Source: Bacteroidales bacterium
Lineage (GTDB): Bacteria > Bacteroidota > Bacteroidia > Bacteroidales > CAIWKO01
Assembly (NCBI GenBank): GCA_023228145.1
Contig: JALOBU010000003.1
Span: forward strand, 1 to 64,000
Reading direction: 5' to 3'
Length of the DNA: 64,000 bases
The first letter of the stretch is position 1. Every line of letters starts with the position of its first letter. Of this stretch, positions 53,042 to 62,803 are shown piece after piece. Under the pieces are notes generated by a model, which saw only the letters and a list, made by a program, of their open reading frames with translations, was not told where the DNA came from and ran no database searches. The position numbers and the translations under genes were made by a program.

Positions 53042-55150
53042 GTGTTACACACTTTTCTTGACACACCTATTGAATATTGTAAAGGAGTTGGCCCCGCTCG
53101 TGCCGAAGTATTAAAAAAAGAGGCAGGTATTTTTACATTTCGAGATTTGCTTTCTTATTATCCTTATAGATATGTTGATAAGACAAAATTTCAAAAAATT
53201 TATGAAATTGATACTAGTACCGGATATGTACAGTTAATAGGAAAAGTAAATGAAATTTCAATTGCAGGAGTTGGCAAAGGGACAAGAATGATTGTAAGGT
53301 TTGCTGATGATACCGGAGAAATTGAATTGGTTTGGTTTAATGGAGTGAAATGGCTTAAGGAAAAAATTAAACAGGGTTCTGAATATGTTGTTTTCGGAAA
53401 ACCTACTTACTTTAATGGCAAGATAAACATTACACATCCCGAAATTGAATTATTGGAAAAATCCGAAAAAAACAAAACTTCAAGTATTTTACAGCCGTTT
53501 TATAATTCATCCGAAAAACTTAAGTCCAAAGGGCTTGATAGCAAGGGTGTCGGTAAAATAATTAGAAATATTTTAAATGATGCTATCGGTAAATTAAAGG
53601 AAAATCTTTCAACAAAAATTATTCAAAAACTGCATTTGGTATCTCACGAAGCAGCGGTTAATGCTATACATTTTCCTGAAAATTTCAATGAACTTGGTAG
53701 AGCCAAAGCAAGACTTAAATTTGAAGAATTATTTTTTATTCAGTTGCGGCTTGTTATGATGAAACATTACAGGCAAAAAGAAATAAGGGGACATATTTTT
53801 GCTACTGTGGGAGAGAACCTGAATACATTTTTTTATAAAGTTTTGCCCTACAAACTGACGGAAGCTCAAAAAAGAGTTATACGTGAAATAAGGAAAGATA
53901 TGTCCACCGGGAAACAGATGAACCGTTTGCTGCAGGGCGATGTGGGAAGCGGAAAGACATTGGTGGCACTTATGTGTATGCTTATAGCTCTTGATAATGG
54001 ATTCCAGTCCTGTTTAATGGCTCCGACCGAAGTTTTGGCAATTCAGCATTATCAAACTCTGCAGGGATTTCTAAAACAAATGGGAATAAATGTTTCTTTG
54101 CTTACAGGTTCGGTAAAATCCGCTCAAAGAAAAAAAATATTGGAAGGTTTGAGTAATGGAGATATAAAATTTGTAATAGGAACACACGCATTGATAGAAG
54201 ATATAGTAAGATTTAAAAGCCTGGGACTGGCTGTTATTGACGAACAACATCGCTTTGGGGTTGCCCAGCGTGCAAAACTCTGGAAAAAAGGAACTATTCC
54301 TCCGCATATTCTTGTTATGACAGCTACGCCAATCCCAAGGACTTTGGCAATGACAATATATGGCGACCTCGACGTTTCTGTGATTGACGAATTACCTCCA
54401 GGGAGGAAACCGATAACTTCAATGCATTTCGATGATTCGTCACGACTGAAAGTACAAGGGTTTATGAAAACTCAGATACGTCAAGGACGGCAAATATATG
54501 TTGTTTATCCATTAATATTTGAATCCGAAGCATTGGATTTGAAACACCTTATGGAAGGTTATGAGGCTATTGTTAGGGATTTTCCTTTGCCTGAATTTGC
54601 AGTCAGCATGGTTCACGGCCAAATGAAATCACAGGAAAGGGATTATGAAATGTCACGTTTTGTAAAAGGAGAAACACAAATCATGGTTGCTACAACCGTG
54701 ATAGAAGTGGGTGTAGACGTCCCTAATGCTACCGTTATGGTGATTGAAAATGCCGAACGTTTTGGATTGTCACAATTACATCAATTGCGCGGTAGAGTGG
54801 GAAGAGGTGCCGACCAATCTTATTGTTTATTGATGACAGCAGATAAAATTAGTAACGAAGCCCTTGTCCGTATTGAAACTATGTTAAAAACAAACGATGG
54901 GTTTCAGATTGCTGAAGCAGATTTGAAACTGAGAGGCCCAGGTAATATTGACGGTTTACAACAAAGCGGAATTACAGACCTGGTACTTGCAGATATTGTT
55001 GCTGATGAAAAAATTCTGAAATATGCACATATGGTTGCAAAAGAAACAATTGAATCTGACCCTGAACTTAAAAAACCAGAAAATTATCCTATAAAGGATT
55101 TTATTCAAAGTGAAAACAAGCGTAAAGGCTCATGGAGCATGATAAGCTGA
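53042..55150 (+). CDS. recG: ATP-dependent DNA helicase RecG
   Basis: The 702-aa helicase reverses stalled replication forks and branch-migrates Holliday junctions. It begins with GTG at 53042 (MLHTFLDTPIEYCKGVGPARAEVLKKE), with no earlier or nearby ATG. The wedge/OB domain is about 60-160. Walker A is GDVGSGKT, the DEQH box is VIDEQHRFGVAQR, and motif VI is HQLRGRVGRG. It is 22 bases after the type IX operon terminator, so it needs its own promoter. Confidence 0.95.
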   Translation: MLHTFLDTPIEYCKGVGPARAEVLKKEAGIFTFRDLLSYYPYRYVDKTKFQKIYEIDTSTGYVQLIGKVNEISIAGVGKGTRMIVRFADDTGEIELVWFNGVKWLKEKIKQGSEYVVFGKPTYFNGKINITHPEIELLEKSEKNKTSSILQPFYNSSEKLKSKGLDSKGVGKIIRNILNDAIGKLKENLSTKIIQKLHLVSHEAAVNAIHFPENFNELGRAKARLKFEELFFIQLRLVMMKHYRQKEIRGHIFATVGENLNTFFYKVLPYKLTEAQKRVIREIRKDMSTGKQMNRLLQGDVGSGKTLVALMCMLIALDNGFQSCLMAPTEVLAIQHYQTLQGFLKQMGINVSLLTGSVKSAQRKKILEGLSNGDIKFVIGTHALIEDIVRFKSLGLAVIDEQHRFGVAQRAKLWKKGTIPPHILVMTATPIPRTLAMTIYGDLDVSVIDELPPGRKPITSMHFDDSSRLKVQGFMKTQIRQGRQIYVVYPLIFESEALDLKHLMEGYEAIVRDFPLPEFAVSMVHGQMKSQERDYEMSRFVKGETQIMVATTVIEVGVDVPNATVMVIENAERFGLSQLHQLRGRVGRGADQSYCLLMTADKISNEALVRIETMLKTNDGFQIAEADLKLRGPGNIDGLQQSGITDLVLADIVADEKILKYAHMVAKETIESDPELKKPENYPIKDFIQSENKRKGSWSMIS

Positions 55151-55164
55151 TAAAAAGTAGTAAA

Positions 55165-55803
55165 ATGCCTGTATTTTTTATTAATCAAATTGATAAGAGC
55201 ACAAAAATTGGGGTTTGGCATATCACCGAAACCTCTGTAAATTTAATGGACAATTATAGTTTGTGCTGTGAGGAAAAGTCTCCAATAAATGATTTCGTAC
55301 ATGAAAATCGAAAAAAACACTGGTTGAGTTATAGATTATTGTTAAGACAAATGATTCCTGATAGCTTTAATATCGAATACGATTACACCGGTAAGCCATT
55401 GATTACTAAAAACAAAGAGTACGAACAAGTTTCTATATCCCATTCAGGGGAATTTGCGGCCGTTATAATTAGTAATAGAAAGAAGGTTGGGATTGATATT
55501 GAAAAGATTAGCAAACGTATTGAAAAAGTTGCAGCAAAGTTTTTATGTAATGAAGAACAGAATTTTATGAATAATGATCTCAGGCTTGATTATTTATGTG
55601 TGAGTTGGTCGGCAAAAGAAGCGCTGTACAAAGTTTTTGGCGCTGATTTCTATGATTTTGCTAATCAAATGCTACTCAAGCCTTTTAGCCTTAGTGATAC
55701 AGGAGTTATTGATGCACAATTGAAGAATGAAGGTTATTCCGTTCATTGTTTAATACATTATCAAAAAATTCAAGATTATTTCCTTTCATATGTAATTTGT
55801 TGA
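55165..55803 (+). CDS. 4'-phosphopantetheinyl transferase superfamily protein
   Basis: The 212-aa protein transfers the phosphopantetheine arm of CoA to acyl or peptidyl carrier proteins. The Sfp-type motifs are VSISHSGEFAAVII, VGIDIEKIS (magnesium-binding Asp and Glu) and WSAKEALYKVFG. I prefer the ATG at 55165 (MPVFFINQ); an ATG at 55132 overlaps recG by 19 bases and adds an unlikely 11-residue extension. It follows recG closely and may be co-transcribed. Confidence 0.87.
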   Translation: MPVFFINQIDKSTKIGVWHITETSVNLMDNYSLCCEEKSPINDFVHENRKKHWLSYRLLLRQMIPDSFNIEYDYTGKPLITKNKEYEQVSISHSGEFAAVIISNRKKVGIDIEKISKRIEKVAAKFLCNEEQNFMNNDLRLDYLCVSWSAKEALYKVFGADFYDFANQMLLKPFSLSDTGVIDAQLKNEGYSVHCLIHYQKIQDYFLSYVIC

Positions 55804-55848
55804 AACAAAATTTAGTAATTAGCACGTTTTTTTTATCTTCGCATAAGT

Positions 55849-56580
55849 ATGGATATATACAAACAAATTTTAGAAAAAGCAAGTAAAGGTAAAAAGCAGC
55901 TTTGCGTTTTACTTGACCCCGATAAGCTTACTCATGCCGATACTCAAAACATTACTTTTGTTGCTCAAGATGCAGGAATAGATTGTTTTTTTATAGGGGG
56001 AAGCCTTTTTACCTCAGACAAAATAGATGAAACCATTATATCCGTTAAGGAAAGGTCAACAATTCCGGTAGTAATTTTCCCCGGCAATGTTTTACAGATA
56101 AGTTCACATGCGGATGCGATATTGTTTCTTTCACTTATTTCCGGCAGAAATGCTGAAATGCTGATAGGAAAACATGTTATTGCCGCGCCATATATTCGCG
56201 AGGCAGGCATGGAAGTAATCCCAACCGGCTATATGCTTGTTGATGGTGGAAAACAAACAGCAGTTTCATACATGAGTAATTCATTGCCAATACCTTATGA
56301 TAAAAATGATATTGCAATGTGTACGGCATTGGCTGGAGAAATGTTAGGACTAAAACTAATATACATGGATGCTGGCAGCGGAGCCGAAAAAAATATCAGT
56401 TTATCAATGGTTGAAAAAGTAAAAACGAATATCAAAATCCCATTGGTTATTGGTGGCGGCATTTGCGATGCTTATACAGCAAAAGATATTTTTAATGCTG
56501 GAGCAGATATTCTTGTTATTGGCAATGCTGTCGAAAACAACTCGTCTCTTATTTATGATATTATGCAAATTATTAAATAA
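55849..56580 (+). CDS. Geranylgeranyl/heptaprenyl-glyceryl phosphate synthase
   Basis: The 243-aa TIM-barrel enzyme of the PcrB/GGGPS family joins glycerol-1-phosphate with a polyprenyl diphosphate, the first ether bond of archaeal-type lipids. Family features are CVLLDPDKLT, FFIGGSLFTSD, FPGNVLQIS, YMLVDGGKQTAV, YMDAGSGAE and VIGGGICDAYTAK. Many Bacteroidota carry this group. A weak -7-like box (TATCTTCG) precedes it. Confidence 0.9.
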   Translation: MDIYKQILEKASKGKKQLCVLLDPDKLTHADTQNITFVAQDAGIDCFFIGGSLFTSDKIDETIISVKERSTIPVVIFPGNVLQISSHADAILFLSLISGRNAEMLIGKHVIAAPYIREAGMEVIPTGYMLVDGGKQTAVSYMSNSLPIPYDKNDIAMCTALAGEMLGLKLIYMDAGSGAEKNISLSMVEKVKTNIKIPLVIGGGICDAYTAKDIFNAGADILVIGNAVENNSSLIYDIMQIIK

Positions 56581-56647
56581 TTTTTTAGCGGCACATGCCG
56601 AAATAAAATTTGAAATTTCAATTAGTATATAGAAAAACTCTGATTTC

Positions 56648-57532
56648 ATGAGAAATTTCACGACCAAAATTTTAAGTTATTTTTTATTTGGAGTTTTAAT
56701 TTTGTTGTCACTGCTTCCCTTTTGGGTATTATATGGCATTGCTGATTTACTGGCATTTATATTATGTTATGTGCTAAGATATCGCAAAAAAGTTGTTATG
56801 AAAAACCTAGAAGGGAGTATTCAGGGTGATTCAAATGCAAAAAAAATAATATGGCCTTTTTATCGATTTCTTGCTGATGTTTTTGTCGAATCTATTAAGT
56901 GTTTTACCATAAGCAAAAAGAATTTGCTAAAACGAATTATCTGTGTGAACCCAGAAATAATGGAGCAATATGCTCAAAAAAACAAAAGCGTCATATTTAT
57001 GTCTGCACATTATTGCAATTGGGAATACCTGATTTATTCGATGAATTTATTATTTCCACATTGGGCTATTGGGGTAGGAAAGCCCTTATCAAATGCGGTG
57101 ATGAATAAACTTACTAATGCCAGAAGGAGTCGTTTTGGTATGAAAATTATCAATGCAAAGAATATTAAGGAAGAATTTCAAAAAGACAAGGACAAACTTA
57201 CAGCGAACTTGTTTCTTTCCGACCAGTATCCCGGAGGTAAAAGTAAAGGATATCATTGTGTTTTTTTAAATAAAGAAACTGATTTTTTGTATGGAGCTGA
57301 AAAATATGCAGCGGAATATGACTATTCAGTTGTTTATGGTGATTTTAGAAGATTGAAACGGGGTCGTTATCAAATAGAAATTATTAAGATTACAGACAAA
57401 CCTAAAGAAACTGAGTTTGGTTATATTATGAGTATTTATGTCGGCCTGCTTCAGAAGAGCATTTTAAGCCAGCCTGAATTTTGGTTGTGGTCGCATAAGC
57501 GATGGAAACATCTACCGAATTTTTACGGCTAA
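56648..57532 (+). CDS. LpxL/HtrB-type lysophospholipid acyltransferase
   Basis: The 294-aa inner-membrane acyltransferase has a single N-terminal hydrophobic helix (about 12-40). The catalytic H-x4-E motif is SAHYCNWE. It probably adds a secondary acyl chain to lipid A or a related lipid, as in LpxL/LpxM. It lies 67 bases after the prenyl-glyceryl phosphate synthase gene, both concerned with membrane lipids. Confidence 0.88.
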   Translation: MRNFTTKILSYFLFGVLILLSLLPFWVLYGIADLLAFILCYVLRYRKKVVMKNLEGSIQGDSNAKKIIWPFYRFLADVFVESIKCFTISKKNLLKRIICVNPEIMEQYAQKNKSVIFMSAHYCNWEYLIYSMNLLFPHWAIGVGKPLSNAVMNKLTNARRSRFGMKIINAKNIKEEFQKDKDKLTANLFLSDQYPGGKSKGYHCVFLNKETDFLYGAEKYAAEYDYSVVYGDFRRLKRGRYQIEIIKITDKPKETEFGYIMSIYVGLLQKSILSQPEFWLWSHKRWKHLPNFYG

Positions 57533-57538
57533 GCTTGT

Positions 57539-59317
57539 TTAATCAGGTTCCGATTCTTTGATATCTTTGATGTTTAATTGCAGGGAAATCAATCCGTTCC
57601 ATTCGTTTTCTTCAATGTGGTAGCAGATATCAAAAGAGTTGCCTTCATGGATGTAGTTATAAAAGTCAGCAAGTTGAAAAGCTATGGCGGGAAAAGGATT
57701 GAGAGAAATCTCTGGGTAAGTAATAGATAATTTTAAATGATGTTTGTCATTTTTTCCTACGAGCCTGATATTCCCAAAATCAACAACGCCTTTGGTCAAG
57801 AAAACAGGCGACATGTTTCCGGGCCCGAAAGGAGAGAATTGTTTAATGATTTTAAAAAAGTTAAGATTAATTTGCCGCAAATCCAATTCTGAATCTATCT
57901 CAACTTCCGGTACCTGCATTTCTTCAGTTATAGTTTTGGAAACTATTTCTTCAAATTTATTAATAAACTTGTGAAGGTTTTCCGGTTTAAGGGTAAGGCC
58001 AGCAGCATATTTATGCCCCCCGAAATGTTCAAGCAGGCCACTACAGGCATCAATAGCATCATAAATATCGAAATCTTTTACCGAACGCGCAGAACCACAT
58101 ATCAACCCGTTTGAATTGGTAAGAACAATGGTGGGGCGATAAAAGTTTTCAGTAAGACGCGAAGCAACAATACCAATAATTCCTTTGTGCCAATTAGCGT
58201 TATAAACAACAGTGGTTTTTTTTCTAAGCAAATCGGGTTCATTTTTTACCATGTCTATGGCCTCAATTGTTGTTTGGCTGTCAAGGGTGCGCCTTTCGGT
58301 GTTGTAGTTGTCAATTTGTGTTCCTAAGGTAAGTGCATTTTCAAGGTTATCGGCTATTAATAATTCAACAGAGTTACGTCCGCTTTCAATGCGTCCTGCA
58401 GCATTAATACGTGGCCCGATAAGGAACACCAAATCATTGATATTTAGCTCTCTTGAAAAAATCAGCCCCATTTCGTTGCCAGGAGACGCAAATATACGTT
58501 TAATACCTCCGCTTTGCAATACAGCTTCAATGCCGGGCCTTGGATTAGAATTAATTAATTTTAGGCCATAGTAAGCGAGTACGCGATTTTCTCCCGTTAT
58601 TGGGACTATGTCAGATGCAATACTTACAACCACTAAATCCAGATACTGTTTTAATTCTTCAACCTTAATATTTTTTTTCTGACATATCGCCTGTATTAGT
58701 TTAAATCCAATGCCGCAGCCTGAAAGCTCTTTATATGGGTAATCACAATCAGGCCTTTTGGGGTCTAGAACAGCAAATGCAACAGGTATATCAATTCCGG
58801 GACGATGATGGTCGCAAACAATAAAGTCAATGCCTTTGCTATTTGCATAGGCAATTTTATCAATTTCTTTAATGCCGCAATCCAGCGCTATGATAAGCTT
58901 AGTATTGGTTTCTACAGCGAAATCAATACCTTTTTCTGAAATGCCGTACCCTTCATTGTAACGGTCAGGAATATAAAAATCAATATTATTGTATTGTTGA
59001 AATTGGTTTTTGAGGAATGAATAAACCAAAGCGACAGCAGAAGTACCATCCACATCATAATCGCCATAAACAATGATACGTTCGTTATTTTCAATTGCTT
59101 TTTCAATACGTTCAACAGCCTTGCCCATGTCTTTCATTAAAAATGGGTCATGCAGGTGTTTAAGTTCAGGTCGAAAAAAATTTCTGGCATCTTCAAAAGT
59201 TATAATACCCCTCTGAAAAAGCAGGTTGGCAATAGGTAAAGATATGTTTAATTCTTTTGCTAAAGGTTCAAGTTCGTCACTATTATATTGATGCTTCAGT
59301 ACCCAGCGTTTTTCCAT
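57539..59317 (-). CDS. recJ: Single-stranded-DNA exonuclease RecJ
   Basis: This 592-aa 5'-to-3' exonuclease of recombination and mismatch repair has DHH-phosphoesterase motifs in order: VYGDYDVDGTSAVAL, ALDCGIKE and FIVCDHHRPG. The DHHA1 domain follows with HKGIIGIVASRL, CSGLLEHFGGHKYAAGL and the OB-fold C-terminus. The gene is convergent with the acyltransferase gene, six bases apart. Confidence 0.95.
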   Translation of the reverse strand: MEKRWVLKHQYNSDELEPLAKELNISLPIANLLFQRGIITFEDARNFFRPELKHLHDPFLMKDMGKAVERIEKAIENNERIIVYGDYDVDGTSAVALVYSFLKNQFQQYNNIDFYIPDRYNEGYGISEKGIDFAVETNTKLIIALDCGIKEIDKIAYANSKGIDFIVCDHHRPGIDIPVAFAVLDPKRPDCDYPYKELSGCGIGFKLIQAICQKKNIKVEELKQYLDLVVVSIASDIVPITGENRVLAYYGLKLINSNPRPGIEAVLQSGGIKRIFASPGNEMGLIFSRELNINDLVFLIGPRINAAGRIESGRNSVELLIADNLENALTLGTQIDNYNTERRTLDSQTTIEAIDMVKNEPDLLRKKTTVVYNANWHKGIIGIVASRLTENFYRPTIVLTNSNGLICGSARSVKDFDIYDAIDACSGLLEHFGGHKYAAGLTLKPENLHKFINKFEEIVSKTITEEMQVPEVEIDSELDLRQINLNFFKIIKQFSPFGPGNMSPVFLTKGVVDFGNIRLVGKNDKHHLKLSITYPEISLNPFPAIAFQLADFYNYIHEGNSFDICYHIEENEWNGLISLQLNIKDIKESEPD

Positions 59318-59551
59318 ATCTCAATTTCTATATTACAAAAGTAATAATAAAGACCCGAAAAGTTTTTGTGAAGTATATTTAATATTAAAAATTGTTGGTT
59401 AATAACTTTTATAAAAAGAAAACATAAAAAAGCAGAAAGCTGCCAAGAGGTAAATTGTTAAAGACAAAGTGACAGAATACGGAAATAATAATTAACATCA
59501 TGTTGTTTGCAATACTGATCACGTAATATAAATGTGATTTTGTTTATTTTA

Positions 59552-59559
59552 TATTTTTG
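59552..59559 (+). promoter_or_regulatory. -7 box before NlpC/P60 gene
   Basis: TATTTTTG fits TAnnTTTG. It ends seven bases before the ATG at 59567 but 19 bases before the ATG at 59579, which favours the second start. Confidence 0.5.
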
Positions 59560-59578
59560 AATCAATATGTTTACAGTC

Positions 59579-60130
59579 ATGAAGTTTTTTTTACGTTTTA
59601 ATAATTTATTCATATTTTTTTTTATTGTTTTACTGTCATCATGCAAAACAAATTATAACATTGTTAGTAAGCTTCCTATAGAAAAAAAAACCGAATCTGC
59701 TTTTTATTCAAGGTATTCTGAAAAACTAGGTGTTAAGCTTACTGGTACTGAAGATAAAAAACTATTAAGTTATATTGCAGAATGGCTTGGGGCGCCCTAT
59801 AAATACGGCGGAAGCACCATACATGGAACTGATTGCTCGGGGATGGTATTGGCTGTTTACAGAGACGTTTATAGTATAAGCTTGTTTCGAAGCTCTGCAG
59901 ATCAGATTAAAAATGTTGTACCAATTGAGAAAAACAAACTTAAAGCAGGCGACCTTGTTTTTTTTAAAATAAATGGAGATAAAGTTTCCCATGTGGGGAT
60001 TTACATTGCTGAAGATAAATTTATTCACTCTTCTACAAAAAGGGGAGTGGTTATTAACAGCCTGAATGACGAGTATTATAAAAAATATTTTTTTACCGGA
60101 GGCCGCGTTATCAAAAACCCAATCAAATGA
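59579..60130 (+). CDS. NlpC/P60 family lipoprotein peptidase
   Basis: The protein is 183 aa from the ATG at 59579, with a lipoprotein signal (LLSSC, Cys22). The C40 peptidase domain (about 62-180) has PYKYGGSTIHGTDCSGMV with catalytic Cys86, VSHVGIYI with the catalytic His, and a later FIHSS. It likely cleaves peptidoglycan stem peptides at the inner face of the outer membrane. An in-frame ATG four codons upstream is the alternative start. Confidence 0.9.
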   Translation: MKFFLRFNNLFIFFFIVLLSSCKTNYNIVSKLPIEKKTESAFYSRYSEKLGVKLTGTEDKKLLSYIAEWLGAPYKYGGSTIHGTDCSGMVLAVYRDVYSISLFRSSADQIKNVVPIEKNKLKAGDLVFFKINGDKVSHVGIYIAEDKFIHSSTKRGVVINSLNDEYYKKYFFTGGRVIKNPIK

Positions 60131-60135
60131 GGTTG

Positions 60136-61227
60136 TTACAGATAATGCCGGAAAGGTACCAATAATTGCTCAAAAATTTTATGTATCAATGGCCGGCGTT
60201 TCCACAAGTCATAATTAAATGGTTCGCAATTGTCTAATGTTTCGTTAATGTGAATAAGTAAATCCTGCATCAAATTATTGTTTGAGCCCATTAGAATAAT
60301 TTCAAACATATACCTGAAACTTCGGTAATCAAAATTGGTTGAACCAAAACAGAAAATCTCTTTGTCAACAACAATTAGTTTGGCATGTAGGTTATTTGGT
60401 GTATAAAATAAAATATTCACTTTGTTTTTATGCAAAATGCCCAAGTACTTGCTTCTGTATATATCAACAAAACTGACGTCAGAGTGTTTGGGTGTAAGGA
60501 TTTTTACATCAACTCCTCTTTTCCCTGCATCCATTAAAAGCTTGCGCAGGAAAAACCCCGGCAAAAAATATGGCGTTTCGATGATGATTTCCTTTTTGGC
60601 ATTTTTAATAAGATTTTCAAATTTTTTTTTGATTTTTTGCTTGGTAATAGATGGGATATCACGTATGATTTTATAGTTAAAGCATCCCAAAGGCCGCAAT
60701 TGATTCTTTAAATTGAATATATTTTTTTCATATATTTTCCAACTGTCGTTGAACGCTTTTTTAAAAGCATGTGCCAGGTTGCCTTCAATTTTAACTATTA
60801 TCTCTCTCCAGTTGATGGAGTAATCATTAATATTTGCCGAACCAATGTAAGCTATCACATCGTCAATTATAACTATTTTTCGATGATTACGGCGGTGGTG
60901 CTGGATAAATGCATCCAAATTGTACCTGAGTTTTTTAAAAATTCTAACCTGCCCGCCATTTTTTATTAGTTCATCAAAGAAGTTATTACTGAATATAGCG
61001 CCCCAGGAATCTATTAAAAGCCTTATTCTGACGCCCTGCCGACTTTTTTTAACGAGAGCATCGCGAAATTTTACACCAATAGAATCGTCAATAAATTTGA
61101 AAATTTCTATACAGATGTTTTTTTGAGCGTTTTCAATATCTCTGAGCAATTCAGTATAAAACATAAGTGTTTCGCTGAAAACTTTATGATTTATGATACA
61201 GTTATCTTTTATGTCTTCGTTTGTCAT
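60136..61227 (-). CDS. Phospholipase D-like protein, cardiolipin synthase type
   Basis: The 363-aa protein has two HKD motifs: HRKIVIIDD with GSANIND (about 115-135) and HAKLIVVDKEIFCFGSTNFDYRSF (about 279-302), each giving the catalytic His and Lys. It resembles bacterial cardiolipin synthases, which join two phosphatidylglycerols, but lacks the N-terminal membrane helices of ClsA and so is closer to ClsB-like forms. It follows ruvC by three bases on the same strand. Confidence 0.85.
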   Translation of the reverse strand: MTNEDIKDNCIINHKVFSETLMFYTELLRDIENAQKNICIEIFKFIDDSIGVKFRDALVKKSRQGVRIRLLIDSWGAIFSNNFFDELIKNGGQVRIFKKLRYNLDAFIQHHRRNHRKIVIIDDVIAYIGSANINDYSINWREIIVKIEGNLAHAFKKAFNDSWKIYEKNIFNLKNQLRPLGCFNYKIIRDIPSITKQKIKKKFENLIKNAKKEIIIETPYFLPGFFLRKLLMDAGKRGVDVKILTPKHSDVSFVDIYRSKYLGILHKNKVNILFYTPNNLHAKLIVVDKEIFCFGSTNFDYRSFRYMFEIILMGSNNNLMQDLLIHINETLDNCEPFNYDLWKRRPLIHKIFEQLLVPFRHYL

Positions 61228-61230
61228 AAA

Positions 61231-61785
61231 TTATAATAATCTTTTAGGATTATTCGTGATAAACGATTTCCATCCGGTGTAAGATTTTTTTTCATTTCCA
61301 TCAGGAGCTTTCTGAAAAAAGTGACAAACAGCAACGCCCAAAGCATCTGTTGCGTCATAATAATCAGGGGTTTCTGTAATTTTAACTATTCGGGAAAGCA
61401 TGGCGGCTACCTGTTCTTTCGATGCATTACCCTTACCTGTTATGGCTTGTTTTATTTTACGGGGCGAATATTCAAATACAGGTATTGATTTATATAGGGC
61501 GGCAGCTATTGCAACACCCTGCGCCCTGCCAAGTTTCAACATGGATTGAACATTTTTGCCAAAAAACTGTGATTCTATGGCTAACTCATCAGGCTTGTAT
61601 TTTTCAATTACTTCAAGAGTATTTTCAAATATTGCTTTAAGTTTTAAATGTTGCCCATTAAGTTTATTCAGCTTAATAACATCCATTCTGATAAGCTCAA
61701 TCTTATTATTTTTGTTATAGATTAAACCATAACCAAGTATATTTGTGCCGGGGTCAATACCAAGAATAATTCTGTCAGTGTTCAC
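61231..61785 (-). CDS. ruvC: Crossover junction endodeoxyribonuclease RuvC
   Basis: The 184-aa resolvase cuts Holliday junctions. The RNase-H-like fold begins with ILGIDPGTNILGYG (Asp11). The second acidic site is in DELAIESQFFGKN, and DYYDATDALGVAVCH holds the final catalytic residues. The conserved GNASKEQVAAML helix is present. It is the first gene of a two-gene minus-strand unit with the phospholipase D-like gene. Confidence 0.95.
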   Translation of the reverse strand: MNTDRIILGIDPGTNILGYGLIYNKNNKIELIRMDVIKLNKLNGQHLKLKAIFENTLEVIEKYKPDELAIESQFFGKNVQSMLKLGRAQGVAIAAALYKSIPVFEYSPRKIKQAITGKGNASKEQVAAMLSRIVKITETPDYYDATDALGVAVCHFFQKAPDGNEKKSYTGWKSFITNNPKRLL

Positions 61786-61798
61786 AACAAACGATTAA

Positions 61799-62803
61799 AT
61801 GCTTAATACAAAAATAATCAAAACAGCTAATTTTTTAATAAAGTTATTAATAATAACTTTTGCGTTTGGATTTATAGCTCAACGGTTTTTTATCAAATAC
61901 GATACTTCTTCATTTTTTTTAAACTTTAGCAAGCTTTTTACAGAAGAAAAAACTATTATTTTTCTTGTGATTATTGTATGTATGATGTTGTTAAATTGGG
62001 CTTTGGAAGCATGCAAATGGAAAATGCTCATTCGTAAAATCGAAAAAGTTTCCTTTATAAAATCCTTTATGGCTGTTTGGGCAGGGATTACCATTGGAGC
62101 ATTTACTCCAAATCGGACAGGTGAATATTTTGGCAGAGCTTTTATTCTGGAACAGGCAAACCGCTGGGAAGGCGTTTTTATTACTACCATTGGTAGTTTC
62201 AGCCAGTTATTGATAACATTGATTTTTGGAACGATATCCGGATTTTTATTTTTAAATAATGCTTTTGAACCCGTAACTCATAAGCTATTATATGTGTTGT
62301 TATTTGTTACGTCATTACTTGCATTAATATTGATGATTTTATTTTTTAAAATCTCTTGGGTTAAAAAATTTTTTTTCAAAATAATACCTCAAAAATATTA
62401 TTTGTTTCGCTCTCATTTAGAAGTGTATTCATATTACTCAATTAAGGAATTACTTGAAGTCATCTTTTTAAGTACATTGCGTTATGCGATTTTTACTGTT
62501 CAGTTTTTTTTATTAATGTATTTATGCCACATTGAAATGACTTTTTTTGAAGGACTTGTGTTTATTTCTTTTCTTTACCTGATAACAACCTGTTTGCCTA
62601 CTATTGCACTTACAGAATTAGGAGTTAGAGGTTCGGTAAGTATTTTTTTATTGGAAATTTATTATCAAAGCAACCCAATATTTATGGATGAGGCTATATC
62701 GAACATGTTCATGGCTTCTTTTTTTATTTGGTTTGTGAATCTGATTATACCTGCACTCATTGGGGGTATTTTTGTTTTTAAACTTAAATTTTTCAGGAAG
62801 TGA
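61799..62803 (+). CDS. Lysylphosphatidylglycerol synthase TM-domain family protein
   Basis: The 334-aa protein has about eight membrane helices in the pattern of the LPG-synthase transmembrane (flippase-like) family. It includes WAGITIGAFTPNRTGEYFGRAF near the first third and TCLPTIALTELGVRGSVS near the C-terminus, both hallmarks of the group. It lacks the cytosolic synthase domain of MprF. A lipid or lipid-linked substrate is likely moved. The next gene overlaps it, so the two are coupled. Confidence 0.87.
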   Translation: MLNTKIIKTANFLIKLLIITFAFGFIAQRFFIKYDTSSFFLNFSKLFTEEKTIIFLVIIVCMMLLNWALEACKWKMLIRKIEKVSFIKSFMAVWAGITIGAFTPNRTGEYFGRAFILEQANRWEGVFITTIGSFSQLLITLIFGTISGFLFLNNAFEPVTHKLLYVLLFVTSLLALILMILFFKISWVKKFFFKIIPQKYYLFRSHLEVYSYYSIKELLEVIFLSTLRYAIFTVQFFLLMYLCHIEMTFFEGLVFISFLYLITTCLPTIALTELGVRGSVSIFLLEIYYQSNPIFMDEAISNMFMASFFIWFVNLIIPALIGGIFVFKLKFFRK